Source: Bacteroidia bacterium
GTDB lineage: Bacteria > Bacteroidota > Bacteroidia > Cytophagales > Cyclobacteriaceae
Reading direction: 5' to 3'
NCBI GenBank assembly: GCA_030432655.1
Contig: JAUILA010000014.1
Span: 1 to 64,000 of the forward strand
DNA length: 64,000 nt
In this document: positions 36,311 to 45,152 of the stretch, one piece after another
Layout: each line of letters starts with the position of its first letter
Position numbering within the stretch: position 1 is the first letter of the stretch
Translations under genes and position numbers: made by a program
The notes under the pieces: model-generated
Database searches by the model: none
Told to the model about the DNA's origin: nothing
What the model saw: only the letters and a program-made list of their open reading frames with translations

Positions 36311-37300
36311 TCAGACACTCATCTCCCCGATAAATGAATTTTCCACTTCCGCCAGGATCTCCATTATTTCCCCCCGGGTTTCGGAAGTGACCAACCGTAT
36401 CCGGAATGGCTTAAAATGCGGTATTCCGCGGAAATAATTGGTATAGTGCCGCCTCATTTCGTAAATGCCTTTTCGCTCACCTTTCCATTCCACGGAAAAT
36501 TCCAGGTGCTCCCGGGCAGCTTCCACCCGCTCCCTGAGGCTAGGGGGAGGAAGTGTTTCTCCTGTCCGAAAGAAATGCTTGATCTCATTGAAAATCCAGG
36601 GGTACCCGATCGCGGCACGTCCGATCATAATTCCGTCAACTCCATACTTGTTACGGTATTCAAGTGCTTTTTGGGGAGAATCAATATCACCGTTGCCAAA
36701 GATCGGAATATGGATATCCGGATGGTTCCTGACCTCTGCAATTTTTGTCCAGTCGGCCACTCCCTTATACATTTGTTTTCGCGTACGGCCATGAATTGTG
36801 AGTGCCTGAATACCCACATCCTGCAGCCGCCTGGCTACTTCCACAATGCGGATGGTTTTTTCATCCCATCCAAGCCTTGTTTTGACAGTAACAGGTAAAT
36901 TGACCTGTTTCACTATCTCCGCCGTCATTTTCTGCATTTTTGGCAGATCCTGGAGAATACCTGCCCCGGCACCTTTACAGGCTACCTTCTTCACCGGACA
37001 GCCATAATTGATGTCGATCAGCTCGGGCCCTGCTTCCTCGGCAATGGCGGCCGCCTCACGCATACTCTGGATCTTATCCCCGAATATCTGAATCCCTATC
37101 GGTCGTTCATAGTCATAGATATCAAGTTTTTCCACACTTTTATCTGCGCTACGAATCAATCCCTCGGAAGAAATGAACTCTGTGTACATCAGGTCTGCCC
37201 CGTGTTTTTTACAAAGAGCACGGAACGGCGGATCACTGACGTCCTCCATGGGAGCCAGTAATAAAGGGAAATCATTTAATTCAATATTCGCTATTCTCAT
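36311..37300 (-). CDS. dusB: tRNA-dihydrouridine synthase
   Basis: FMN enzyme that reduces uridine in tRNA D-loops. Visible: LAPMEDVSDPPFR, YTEFISSEGLI, IDINYGCPVKKVACKGAGAG (with the catalytic Cys in the GCP context), TVKTRLGWDE, TIHGRTRKQMYKG and IGRAAIGYPWIF. 329 residues is normal for DusB-type enzymes. No fis gene is adjacent (as in E. coli). A minus-strand -7 box and a 14-bp palindrome lie upstream, shared with the divergent protease gene. Confidence 0.94.
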   Translation of the reverse strand: MRIANIELNDFPLLLAPMEDVSDPPFRALCKKHGADLMYTEFISSEGLIRSADKSVEKLDIYDYERPIGIQIFGDKIQSMREAAAIAEEAGPELIDINYGCPVKKVACKGAGAGILQDLPKMQKMTAEIVKQVNLPVTVKTRLGWDEKTIRIVEVARRLQDVGIQALTIHGRTRKQMYKGVADWTKIAEVRNHPDIHIPIFGNGDIDSPQKALEYRNKYGVDGIMIGRAAIGYPWIFNEIKHFFRTGETLPPPSLRERVEAAREHLEFSVEWKGERKGIYEMRRHYTNYFRGIPHFKPFRIRLVTSETRGEIMEILAEVENSFIGEMSV

Positions 37301-37328
37301 ATCTGTCTGATCCGAATTACGAAAGAAA

Positions 37329-37342
37329 CCGTAAATTTACGG
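37329..37342. promoter_or_regulatory. Perfect 14-bp palindrome between divergent genes
   Basis: CCGTAAATTTACGG is an exact inverted repeat, lying directly downstream of the dusB -7 box and 8 bases before the protease ATG. Position suggests an operator acting on dusB, possibly on both genes; the protein that would bind is unknown. Confidence 0.45.
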
Positions 37343-37350
37343 CAAAATTA
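37343..37350 (-). promoter_or_regulatory. -7 box for dusB
   Basis: Minus-strand TAATTTTG fits TAnnTTTG, 43 bases before the dusB start; its last base is the A of the divergent gene's ATG. Confidence 0.4.
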
Positions 37351-38489
37351 TGGATATAGCAGAAAATCAACCAACAGGATCAACAGGTCAGGAAGCCATG
37401 GTGACCGCACTCATCGGACTGATCATCAGTCTTATCTCATTCCTGGTCATTGGGCCTTTCCTCGGTTTACTTGCGGCTATACCATTCATGACAGGAGACC
37501 TGACCAACCTGATCGGAATGCTCGAGAACCCTGTCGGCCACCCCGAATTCAGGGTCCCAATGTATATAATGCAGGGTGTGGCGGCTGCATTTGGCCTGAT
37601 TTTCACCCCCTGGCTCTTCCTGAAGATCCGGAAAGAACAGCCGGTCAGGCAATTCTTTTCAGACCACAAGAGTTTGCTGAGCTATCTGTTAACCATTGTT
37701 GTGGTAATTTCGTTCATGGGATTCAATTCCCTGATTATAGACTGGAATGCAAATATGCATTTGCCTGAATCACTAAGCAGTCTGGAAGAATGGGCCCGGG
37801 AAATGGAAGATAAAGGTGCCGAGCTTACCAATTATCTGACGGATATCGATTCCACCGGAATGTTTATCCTTGCATTTATTGTCATTGCAGTTATTCCCGG
37901 AATTGGTGAAGAATTTGTCTTCCGGGGCATCCTGCAGAAAAAAATAATGGATTCGGGCCTTAGTCCGCACCTGGCCATCTGGATTGGAGCTATTATTTTT
38001 TCTGCCATACATCTTCAATTTTTCGGGTTCTTCCCGAGAATGTTCCTCGGGGCCTTGTTCGGATATCTCTATTGGTGGTCGGGCGATCTGAAAGTACCGA
38101 TGCTGGCCCATTTTGCAAATAATGCCTTCACACTGATCATGGTCACCCAGTTTGATGAGTCCATCACACCAACCGGAATGGAGGAGACTGATACTATGCC
38201 TTTGGCAACTGTCATAATAATGAGTATTATTACCGCAGCTCTATTATTCTTCCTATATAATTACTGGAAGAGAAACAAAAAAGAACAAAACGGCTGGCAG
38301 AAAGTTTACACTACAGAGCAGGAGTATCAGGCGGAAATAGTCAAATCCGTCCTTTCCGAGTCAATGAACGCAGTTATCCTTAATAAAAAAGACTCATCTT
38401 ACAAACTTGGATATTATGAGATCCATGTACGGAAGGATGATGCCATGAGGGCACTGCAAATCATAGAGAATGACATCACTTTTCAGTAA
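37350..38489 (+). CDS. CPBP-family intramembrane protease fused to a DUF2007 domain
   Basis: 379 residues. About eight helices hold the CPBP (Abi/Rce1-like) motifs: GIGEEFVFRG (EExxxR, about residue 185), SAIHLQFFGF and LAHFANNAF, whose Glu and His residues form the metal or catalytic site. After the last helix and a basic stretch (YWKRNKKEQ), about 70 residues fit DUF2007: AEIVKSVLSESMNAVILNKK and the end KDDAMRALQIIEND. DUF2007 is a small putative signal-binding domain. The cdsA start overlaps the last 20 bases. Substrate unknown. Confidence 0.85.
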   Translation: MDIAENQPTGSTGQEAMVTALIGLIISLISFLVIGPFLGLLAAIPFMTGDLTNLIGMLENPVGHPEFRVPMYIMQGVAAAFGLIFTPWLFLKIRKEQPVRQFFSDHKSLLSYLLTIVVVISFMGFNSLIIDWNANMHLPESLSSLEEWAREMEDKGAELTNYLTDIDSTGMFILAFIVIAVIPGIGEEFVFRGILQKKIMDSGLSPHLAIWIGAIIFSAIHLQFFGFFPRMFLGALFGYLYWWSGDLKVPMLAHFANNAFTLIMVTQFDESITPTGMEETDTMPLATVIIMSIITAALLFFLYNYWKRNKKEQNGWQKVYTTEQEYQAEIVKSVLSESMNAVILNKKDSSYKLGYYEIHVRKDDAMRALQIIENDITFQ

Positions 38490-39303
38490 ATACAGTAATC
38501 TTACTCAACGCATCATTGCAGCGTTCATTGGTGCGATATTAATTGTGACCGGTCTCCTGCTTGGTCCGTGGTACTATTTTGTCATCTTCCTGCTGATCTG
38601 CCTGATCACGCAGCTGGAATTTTACAAGCTGGTGGGCCTCGACGGAATGATTCCCCTTAAAACATTCGGGACGTTCAGCGGTATGGTATTGTTTACCCTT
38701 ACATTTCTGGTCGAATCAGGTGTGCTGGATCCAAAATTCTACTACCTGATGTTCCCGATTCTCGCCGGGGTCTACCTGATTTATCTTTACCGGAAACGTG
38801 TCACCAAACCATTCCGCGGAATTGCATTTACCTTCCTGGGAATAATATATGTTGCTGTACCTTTCTCTTTGTTGAATATAATCGTATATCATTCTGGAGA
38901 ATATACCTTTGAAATTCTGTTGGGGGCCCTGCTGTTACTCTGGTCAAATGATACAGGAGCCTATTTTGCCGGTGTCCGCTACGGGAAAAGAAAATTATTC
39001 GAACGGGTTTCCCCGAAAAAATCCTGGGAAGGCAGTCTGGGCGGGTTTGCCTTGTCCATGCTGATGGCCTATACCCTGCACGCCCTGACGGAAGGTGTAT
39101 TCAGTCTGCAGGAATGGTTCATGATGGCCGTCATTATCTCCATTGGTGGTACGTATGGTGACCTGGTCGAATCACTGTTTAAACGAAGTATAGAGATCAA
39201 AGATTCCGGCAGGCTCATTCCCGGGCATGGAGGGTTTCTTGACAGGTTTGACGGACTGCTTTTATCGGCACCGTTTATAGTCGCATTCCTTAAAATCTTT
39301 TAA
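38470..39303 (+). CDS. cdsA: Phosphatidate cytidylyltransferase (CDP-diglyceride synthase)
   Basis: Makes CDP-diacylglycerol from phosphatidate and CTP, the branch point for membrane phospholipids. 277 residues with about eight helices; the C-terminal signature is complete: S-x-F-K-R (SLFKRS), K-D-S-G and PGHGGFLDRFD. NDTGAYFAG and SPKKSWEGS also match. It overlaps the preceding protease gene by 20 bases, so is probably co-translated. The phosphatidylserine decarboxylase gene lies one gene downstream. Confidence 0.95.
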   Translation: MTSLFSKYSNLTQRIIAAFIGAILIVTGLLLGPWYYFVIFLLICLITQLEFYKLVGLDGMIPLKTFGTFSGMVLFTLTFLVESGVLDPKFYYLMFPILAGVYLIYLYRKRVTKPFRGIAFTFLGIIYVAVPFSLLNIIVYHSGEYTFEILLGALLLLWSNDTGAYFAGVRYGKRKLFERVSPKKSWEGSLGGFALSMLMAYTLHALTEGVFSLQEWFMMAVIISIGGTYGDLVESLFKRSIEIKDSGRLIPGHGGFLDRFDGLLLSAPFIVAFLKIF

Positions 39304-39335
39304 GTTGTGACAAAGTATATATGTATACTATTCTA

Positions 39336-39343
39336 TAAATTTG
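39336..39343 (+). promoter_or_regulatory. -7 box for the glutamate dehydrogenase gene
   Basis: TAAATTTG fits TAnnTTTG, 30 bases before the ATG. Confidence 0.5.
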
Positions 39344-39373
39344 CAAACGATTTAAATCCCTAAAATAGCGCGT

Positions 39374-40648
39374 ATGGCTTATATCGAACCGGCCCCGATT
39401 AAAGACGAACAGAACCCCTTCGAGGCCATGATGTCCCGGTTTCACATCGCTTCCCAGATTCTCGGAATTGATGATGAGGTATACAATGTTTTAAAAACCC
39501 CGGTCAAACAGGTGATCGTATCACTTCCGGTCACCATGGATGACGGGTCCATTAAAGTCTTTGAAGGTTTTCGTGTTATTCACTCTAACATTCTCGGGCC
39601 TTCCAAAGGCGGGATCCGGTTTGATCAGGGTGTTAACCTGGACGAGGTGAAAGCGCTCGCCGCCTGGATGACCTGGAAATGCGCCGTTGTGGATATTCCA
39701 TACGGTGGTGCCAAAGGGGGTATTAAATGTAACCCAAGAGAAATGTCCTCCGGCGAAATCGAACGTCTCATGCGGGCCTATACACTTGCCATGATTGAAA
39801 TTTTTGGTCCTGACAGGGATATTCCTGCTCCGGATATGGGAACCGGTCCCAGGGAAATGGCATGGCTGATGGACGAATACTCGCGAACACAGGGAATGAC
39901 CATCAACTCGGTGGTTACGGGTAAACCGCTTGTATTGGGCGGGTCACTGGGCCGGACAGAAGCCACCGGGCGTGGTGTAATGGTGAGTACCCTGGCCGCC
40001 ATGGAAAAACTTAAAATCAATCCGTACAAAGCTACCTGCGCCGTTCAGGGTTTTGGTAATGTCGGAAGCTACGCGGCCCTTCTCCTCGAAGAAAGAGGAG
40101 TGAAGGTCGTGGCGGTAAGCGATCTGTCCGGAACCTACTACAATGAAAACGGGATTGATATTCAGGAAGCCATTGATTTCAGAAACGACAATAATGGTTC
40201 TCTGGAAGGTTACGAGAATGCTGAAAACATGGGTGGTGATGAAATTCTTACCCTTGATGTGGATGTCCTTGTACCTGCCGCAACAGAAGATGTGATCACA
40301 TCACATAATGTGGATAAGATTAAAGCGCGTCTTATCGTCGAAGGAGCGAATGGACCTACTTCTGCCAAGGCAGATGCCGTTATCGCGGAAAAAGGCATAA
40401 TGGTTGCACCTGATATCCTGGCCAATGCCGGCGGGGTAACCGTGTCTTACTTCGAATGGGTGCAAAACCGACTGGGATACAAATGGACCGGTGAACGGGT
40501 CAACAGGCGATCTGACCGGATAATGAAAGATGCCTTTGATAATGTATACAAAACTTCCCAGGAATATAATGTATCCATGCGGATAGCAGCCTACATTGTT
40601 GCCATCGACAAAGTGGCCAGAACATACAAATACCGCGGCGGATTCTAA
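39374..40648 (+). CDS. gdhA: Glu/Leu/Phe/Val dehydrogenase, most likely glutamate dehydrogenase
   Basis: Oxidative deamination or synthesis of glutamate with NAD(P). 424 residues, the size of hexameric RocG/GudB-type enzymes. Seen: GPSKGGIRFDQGVN, WKCAVVDIPYGGAKGG with the catalytic Lys, PAPDMGTGPREMAWLMDEYS, TGRGVMVST, VQGFGNVGSYAA (Rossmann), VEGANGPTSAKAD and DILANAGGVTVSYFEW. Glutamate is the likely substrate from overall match, though leucine or phenylalanine is not excluded from sequence alone. Has its own -7 box; psd follows by 17 bases. Confidence 0.92.
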   Translation: MAYIEPAPIKDEQNPFEAMMSRFHIASQILGIDDEVYNVLKTPVKQVIVSLPVTMDDGSIKVFEGFRVIHSNILGPSKGGIRFDQGVNLDEVKALAAWMTWKCAVVDIPYGGAKGGIKCNPREMSSGEIERLMRAYTLAMIEIFGPDRDIPAPDMGTGPREMAWLMDEYSRTQGMTINSVVTGKPLVLGGSLGRTEATGRGVMVSTLAAMEKLKINPYKATCAVQGFGNVGSYAALLLEERGVKVVAVSDLSGTYYNENGIDIQEAIDFRNDNNGSLEGYENAENMGGDEILTLDVDVLVPAATEDVITSHNVDKIKARLIVEGANGPTSAKADAVIAEKGIMVAPDILANAGGVTVSYFEWVQNRLGYKWTGERVNRRSDRIMKDAFDNVYKTSQEYNVSMRIAAYIVAIDKVARTYKYRGGF

Positions 40649-40653
40649 AACGG

Positions 40654-40660
40654 AAAGGAG
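40654..40660 (+). promoter_or_regulatory. Ribosome-binding site deciding the TTG start of psd
   Basis: AAAGGAG with a 5-base spacer before TTG at 40666; a clear Shine-Dalgarno is rare in this window and supports the TTG as the true start. Confidence 0.65.
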
Positions 40661-40665
40661 ACATT

Positions 40666-41325
40666 TTGACAATACACAAAGAAGGGAGAACCATACTATT
40701 TATTCTGCTGGTCTTATTCAGCATCATCAATGCCGGAATCTATTACGGGCTCGGAGGAAATGTGCTGGGTTTCAAGGTTTCCGTCATAATAAGTATTATC
40801 CTCTTTCTGATGGTACTTCAATTCTTTCGTCACCCGTCAAGGAAAACGAGTGCCAATGAAAAACATGTCATAGCTCCGGCCGACGGGAAAGTGGTGGTTA
40901 TTGAAAAAACTCAGGAAGACGAGTTCTTTCACGAGGAGCGCATCCAGATCTCTATATTCATGTCCCCCGTCAACGTCCATGTAAACCGGATGCCGGTGAA
41001 GGGAGTGGTGGAATTCTTTAAATATCATGCCGGGAAATACCTTGTCGCATGGCATCCCAAATCAAGTACTGAGAATGAACGCACCACAATGGTCATTAAA
41101 ACAGAAAGTGGAATACAGGTGCTTGTCCGCCAGATTGCCGGTGCGGTGGCCCGCAGGATTAAGTGGTACGTCACGGAAGGTTCAAAACTTGATCAGGGGG
41201 AAGAATTCGGTTTTATCAAATTCGGTTCCCGTGTCGATGTATTCCTGCCTCTCGAAGCTGAGGTCAAAGTAAGTGTCGGACAGAAAACCAAAGGAGGACA
41301 AACAATCCTGGCGGAACTCTCCTAG
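40666..41325 (+). CDS. psd: Phosphatidylserine decarboxylase proenzyme, short form
   Basis: Makes phosphatidylethanolamine from phosphatidylserine. 219 residues with two N-terminal helices (membrane anchor), APADGKVVVIEKT, ISIFMSPVNVHVNRMP, YHAGKYLVAWHPKSS, and near the C-terminus GFIKFGSRVDVFLP, whose Gly-Ser is the self-cleavage site that makes the pyruvoyl group. This is the short bacterial type without the long N-terminus of E. coli Psd. TTG start supported by a Shine-Dalgarno. The 3' end overlaps the convergent gene by 4 bases. Confidence 0.93.
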   Translation: MTIHKEGRTILFILLVLFSIINAGIYYGLGGNVLGFKVSVIISIILFLMVLQFFRHPSRKTSANEKHVIAPADGKVVVIEKTQEDEFFHEERIQISIFMSPVNVHVNRMPVKGVVEFFKYHAGKYLVAWHPKSSTENERTTMVIKTESGIQVLVRQIAGAVARRIKWYVTEGSKLDQGEEFGFIKFGSRVDVFLPLEAEVKVSVGQKTKGGQTILAELS

Positions 41326-41804
41326 AACGTATTTTCAAGCATCTTCATGATCGTCTCCAGATGCTTCTGATCGGTTGCATCGAAATCATTGACTTTATCA
41401 CTGTCAATATCAAGAACCATGCACACCTTTCCTTCTTTATGAAGCGGAATTACGATTTCCGAGCGTGAATCCGAGCTGCATGCAATATGGCCCGGAAATT
41501 TTTCTACATCCTCAACAATAATCGTCTTATCTTCTTTCCAGGATGTGCCGCAAACACCTTTCCCATAATTTATCCTGGTACAGGCAATCGGCCCCTGGAA
41601 GGGACCCAGAACAAGTTGTTCCTCTCTGACAATATAAAAGCCAACCCAGAAAAACCCGAATGACTGGTGCAGTGCAGCCGCCACATTCGCCAGGTTTGCA
41701 ATCATATCCGGCTCATCCTGAATCAACCCCTTTATCTGCGGAAGTAATTCCTCATATTTCTGATTCTTGCCTGCTGTTTTTGTAACTACGAGTTCTTCTG
41801 CCAT
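41322..41804 (-). CDS. Free methionine-(R)-sulfoxide reductase (GAF-domain fRMsr)
   Basis: 160 residues, one GAF domain. The three cysteines at positions 75 (IACT), 85 (GVCGTSW) and 109 (IACSSDS) have the same spacing (10 and 24) as the catalytic Cys84, Cys94 and Cys118 of the E. coli enzyme. FFWVGFYI and SEIVIPL are also family features. Repairs oxidised free methionine in the cytoplasm. It overlaps the end of ribD by 19 bases, so they are probably co-transcribed. Confidence 0.92.
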   Translation of the reverse strand: MAEELVVTKTAGKNQKYEELLPQIKGLIQDEPDMIANLANVAAALHQSFGFFWVGFYIVREEQLVLGPFQGPIACTRINYGKGVCGTSWKEDKTIIVEDVEKFPGHIACSSDSRSEIVIPLHKEGKVCMVLDIDSDKVNDFDATDQKHLETIMKMLENTF

Positions 41805-42832
41805 GTTCCTGTCTTTTTTATTATTAGTAATTTATCCTTATCGATCATGCACGCCGCCTCGCTGCCGGCGGGTATTGCCGGCGCCGGAATTCCATTTCCG
41901 AAAACCACTTCACTCTTAAATACCCGCACTTCATCCCAGAGTCCTTGTTCCAGTAAAAGGCGGTGAATGCCAGCCCCACCTTCTGCGAAAACAGACATGA
42001 CCCCCCGTTTTCGCAGATCCTCCAAAACCAACCTGACAAAATTATCACTTTCTGTCTGAATATGTGTGCATTGACGGTTTCCCTGATCCGGCTGTGTCGA
42101 ATAATATAAGGTTTGGCCCCCATCGGTAAATACCCTGCGGTCTGCAGGAATTCGCCCGGTCCTGTCCAGCACTACCCGCACCGGATTTTTACCGTTCCAG
42201 TCCCTTACATTGAGAGAAGGATCATCATGAATGATTGTATTCGGGCCCGCCAGAATTGCGTCTTCTTCCGACCTCCACTTATGAACCAGACTGCGACTGG
42301 CCTCTCCGCTTATCCATTTGGAAGAAAAATCTGTCCGGGCTATGAAACCATCTGCCGTTTGTGCCCATTTGAGTATCATATAAGGCCTTCTCAAAGTCAT
42401 CGCGGTCAAAAACCGGCAATTCATTTCACGGCACTCTTCTTTAAGCACGTCCTCAACCACTTCAATCCCCGCTTCCCTCAATTTGCGGAGACCGCGGCCT
42501 GCAACTTCCGGATTCGGATCGGTAATGCCTACCACCACTTTCCGGAATTCCTTTTCGACCAGCATATCCGCACAGGGAGGTGTTTTACCATGATGCGAAC
42601 ATGGCTCCAGCGTTACATAAATAGTAGATTCGCGGAGTAACTCAGGGTTTTTAACAGAAGATACTGCATTTACCTCCGCATGTGGCCCGCCAAATTTTTC
42701 ATGCCACCCTTCTCCAATCACGCGATCATTATGAACGATAACTGCACCCACCAGCGGATTAGGACTGACTGAACCTGATCCGTTCAGTGCAAGATCAAGC
42801 GCACGTCGCATATACAGTTCGTCTTTATTCAT
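41786..42832 (-). CDS. ribD: Bifunctional riboflavin biosynthesis deaminase/reductase
   Basis: Second and third steps of riboflavin synthesis. The N-terminal deaminase has zinc motif HAEVNA and PCSHHGKTPPCADML; the C-terminal reductase starts near residue 145 (RPYMILKWAQTADG) and contains DAILAGPNTI and VFAEGGAGIHRLLLEQG. 348 residues, standard. First gene of a minus-strand pair with the Met-sulfoxide reductase; divergent from prmC across 56 bases. No FMN riboswitch is visible in that gap, which is too short for one. Confidence 0.95.
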   Translation of the reverse strand: MNKDELYMRRALDLALNGSGSVSPNPLVGAVIVHNDRVIGEGWHEKFGGPHAEVNAVSSVKNPELLRESTIYVTLEPCSHHGKTPPCADMLVEKEFRKVVVGITDPNPEVAGRGLRKLREAGIEVVEDVLKEECREMNCRFLTAMTLRRPYMILKWAQTADGFIARTDFSSKWISGEASRSLVHKWRSEEDAILAGPNTIIHDDPSLNVRDWNGKNPVRVVLDRTGRIPADRRVFTDGGQTLYYSTQPDQGNRQCTHIQTESDNFVRLVLEDLRKRGVMSVFAEGGAGIHRLLLEQGLWDEVRVFKSEVVFGNGIPAPAIPAGSEAACMIDKDKLLIIKKTGTWQKNS

Positions 42833-42888
42833 TACATTTATCTGTTCAACACAATGATAGATAAACAGGCAGTGATTAAAAAGGCATT

Positions 42889-43746
42889 ATGAGCGACATT
42901 CCGGAATCGTCCAAAAAATTGCTTCACTACATTCGTGACCACATTAACGTTATTTCCAACCCGAAAGAAGTGGAATCCATTGCCTATATGATCATCCACC
43001 ACCTCTTTCAGATCGATCAGACAGATGTCATTATGGATCGATCTCTAAAGATGAATTCCGAATCACGCAAAAAAATTCTGTCTTATCTCGAGCGCATAAA
43101 TGTGCATGAGCCAATTCAGTATATCCTGGGCGAAGCTGATTTTTACGGCAGAAAATTTATCGTCAATCAGAACGTACTTATCCCAAGGGGGGAAACAGAA
43201 GAATTGGTTGAATTGATCCTTGATGATTTCAAGGGCAAACGCTTCCGCCTTTTTGACATAGGTACGGGAAGTGGTTGTATCCCTGTTACTATTGCCAAAG
43301 AGCGTAAAGAGGCAAAATGCTTCGCCATGGATATCGACCCCAGGACAATTAAGGTAGCCAGGCAGAACGCAGAACGTCACGGGGTAAATGTGGAGTTCGT
43401 CCTGATGGACATTCTCAAAGAGCCCATTCCTGTAGATCAGCTTGACGTCGTGGTAAGCAATCCACCCTATATTCCGGAAAACGAAAAGAATTTTATGTCT
43501 GAAAATGTGCTTACATATGAGCCTTCAAAAGCTCTCTTCGTACCGGATGATGATCCTACTCTCTTTTACTCTATCATTGCCGAAAAAGCCATTCCTGCAC
43601 TACGTTCAACGGGTCGTATTTATTTTGAAATTCATGAAGAACAGGGGGAGAATGTACAAAAGATCCTGCTCAACGCAGGTTTCAGGGATGTGGAAATATT
43701 TAATGACCTGCATGGCAAACCCAGACTGGCACGTGGCATCAGGTAA
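42889..43746 (+). CDS. prmC: Release-factor glutamine N5-methyltransferase
   Basis: Methylates the Gln of the GGQ motif in peptide-chain release factors. 285 residues: helical N-terminus, IQYILGEADFYGRKF, LIPRGETEELVELIL, the SAM-binding FDIGTGSGCIPVTIA and the substrate-binding VSNPPYIPENE motif. Family length and order are normal. Single gene, divergent from ribD; the 3' end overlaps the convergent gene by 8 bases. Usual prfA neighbour is absent. Confidence 0.95.
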   Translation: MSDIPESSKKLLHYIRDHINVISNPKEVESIAYMIIHHLFQIDQTDVIMDRSLKMNSESRKKILSYLERINVHEPIQYILGEADFYGRKFIVNQNVLIPRGETEELVELILDDFKGKRFRLFDIGTGSGCIPVTIAKERKEAKCFAMDIDPRTIKVARQNAERHGVNVEFVLMDILKEPIPVDQLDVVVSNPPYIPENEKNFMSENVLTYEPSKALFVPDDDPTLFYSIIAEKAIPALRSTGRIYFEIHEEQGENVQKILLNAGFRDVEIFNDLHGKPRLARGIR

Positions 43747-44323
43747 ATCCTTCCAATATCCAGGCATTCTTTAACTGCTTAATGAAAATAATTCCGTCTT
43801 CAGTTTGCCTGATACGATTAGAGCCAATTAATTCTCCTCCTTCGAAATCACCATACTCACCAACAATCTCCAGTTCATCACCTTTCCGCATCCATTTCCT
43901 GAAATTCCCTTGTCTGAACCAGGACCAACGCTGATCTCTGATGAAGCAAACAACCTTTTCAAGTTTGCTCAGTAAGGCTGTATTCTCCTGTGAATCCGTA
44001 AAGGCATAAATTATCCCTGAATTATACTTCTCAAGTATACCCATTAACACACCCGGAAGCTGATCCCCGGCAGACATCCCTATAAGTGTTACCGGATATC
44101 GCTCCCGGAAAACCTGCTTCCAGCGTGATAAATCATCAGGAGAACAGAGAAGAATATCAATCTTAATCTGCTGCAAAAGGATAGCCGGCACCGCATCGGG
44201 TAAGGCAATAATGACCGGGGACCATTCCAGCAGGTCCGGAAGCAGGGGATTTTCAGCTGCCACTGCATCCATTATTAATACAGGCGGCTCCTGTCCTTCA
44301 CGAATTACATGATGGGAAGACAT
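43739..44323 (-). CDS. Protein of unknown function downstream of the DUF2520 gene
   Basis: 194 residues, soluble, no signal peptide. N-terminal half alternates strands and helices (PVLIMDAVAAENP, IDILLCSPDD, TLIGMSAGDQLPGVLMGILE), suggesting a Rossmann-like or pyrophosphokinase-like fold; C-terminal half has several Trp (WSWFRQGNFRKWMRKGDELEI) and a small beta region. I do not recognise a family with confidence; a thiamine pyrophosphokinase-like fold is only a guess. Its start shares one base with the stop of the DUF2520 gene upstream, so the two are coupled. Confidence 0.65.
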   Translation of the reverse strand: MSSHHVIREGQEPPVLIMDAVAAENPLLPDLLEWSPVIIALPDAVPAILLQQIKIDILLCSPDDLSRWKQVFRERYPVTLIGMSAGDQLPGVLMGILEKYNSGIIYAFTDSQENTALLSKLEKVVCFIRDQRWSWFRQGNFRKWMRKGDELEIVGEYGDFEGGELIGSNRIRQTEDGIIFIKQLKNAWILEGFT

Positions 44324-45114
44324 TACTCGTCCAGGTAGGTGTCAGCGATATGCTGTGAAATGGTACGATAAATCCTGAGCAGATCCTCATTCTCCCGCAA
44401 TAATTCCACATGCTTGTCAAGTGTACGGTAATCCCTTCGGCGGGCCGGACCGGTTTGCGCTTCTTCCGGGCCGATGGACATCAGCTTGTTAATTGTTTCG
44501 GACAAAAGCGGGTAAAGAAGGTCAGGTGCAAATCCATGCGCTTCCATAATATCAGAAGAAATTTTCATCATGTGATTGGTGAAATTATTGGCAAAAACGG
44601 CAGCAAGGTGAAGTACCTTTCGGTTCTCACTGTTCATTTCAACCACCTTCCCGGAGACGCTGCCGGCTAATGCGAGCAGTGCTTCCCTTGTACCCTCGTT
44701 GCTTGCTTCAATGCAAAACGGAACACTCTCAATTTCAATCCGCCGGCGGCTGGTAAATGTCTGAAGAGGATAAAATACTCCGTAATTTTCGGTAGCGGCA
44801 AACGAAAGAATCTCCATGGGTATGGAGCCTGAGGTATGTGCAAGGATCGCTTCATCAGGCAGAACAATTTCCTGGGCAATTGATTCAATTGCGCTGTCGG
44901 AAACAGCCAGAATAAAAACCCTGGATGGACTTTGTGAAAAATCAAGGTCCTCCGCAATATCTGCCGCGTAAAGCCGCTTCACCAGCCGGGATGCAGCCGT
45001 TGTTTTTCTCGCATATACCTCTTTTACAGGGTAACCAACATTCTCCAGTGCTGGAGCCAGGTGCCAGGCAACATTGCCTGCGCCCACAATGGTTACGGGC
45101 AGAGAGACTTCCAT
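44323..45114 (-). CDS. Rossmann-fold plus DUF2520 protein
   Basis: 263 residues. N-terminal NAD(P)-binding fold with TIVGAGNVAWHLAPAL (GxGxxxxxL), then VFILAVSDSAIESIA and AHTSGSIPMEIL; C-terminal helical DUF2520 part with LHLAAVFANNFTNHM and GPARRRDYRTLDKH. It resembles ketopantoate reductase and pyrroline-carboxylate reductase-like dehydrogenases, but the substrate is unknown. Coupled to the downstream unknown gene; 38 bases after ccmF on the same strand. Confidence 0.88.
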   Translation of the reverse strand: MEVSLPVTIVGAGNVAWHLAPALENVGYPVKEVYARKTTAASRLVKRLYAADIAEDLDFSQSPSRVFILAVSDSAIESIAQEIVLPDEAILAHTSGSIPMEILSFAATENYGVFYPLQTFTSRRRIEIESVPFCIEASNEGTREALLALAGSVSGKVVEMNSENRKVLHLAAVFANNFTNHMMKISSDIMEAHGFAPDLLYPLLSETINKLMSIGPEEAQTGPARRRDYRTLDKHVELLRENEDLLRIYRTISQHIADTYLDE

Positions 45115-45152
45115 GTCCTGAAACTACGACCTTTTTTCTTTCGCTTCAAGCC

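Noticed and set aside
42833-42888. FMN riboswitch upstream of ribD
   Set aside because: The gap to the divergent prmC gene is 56 bases, too short for an RFN element, and no conserved segment is seen.
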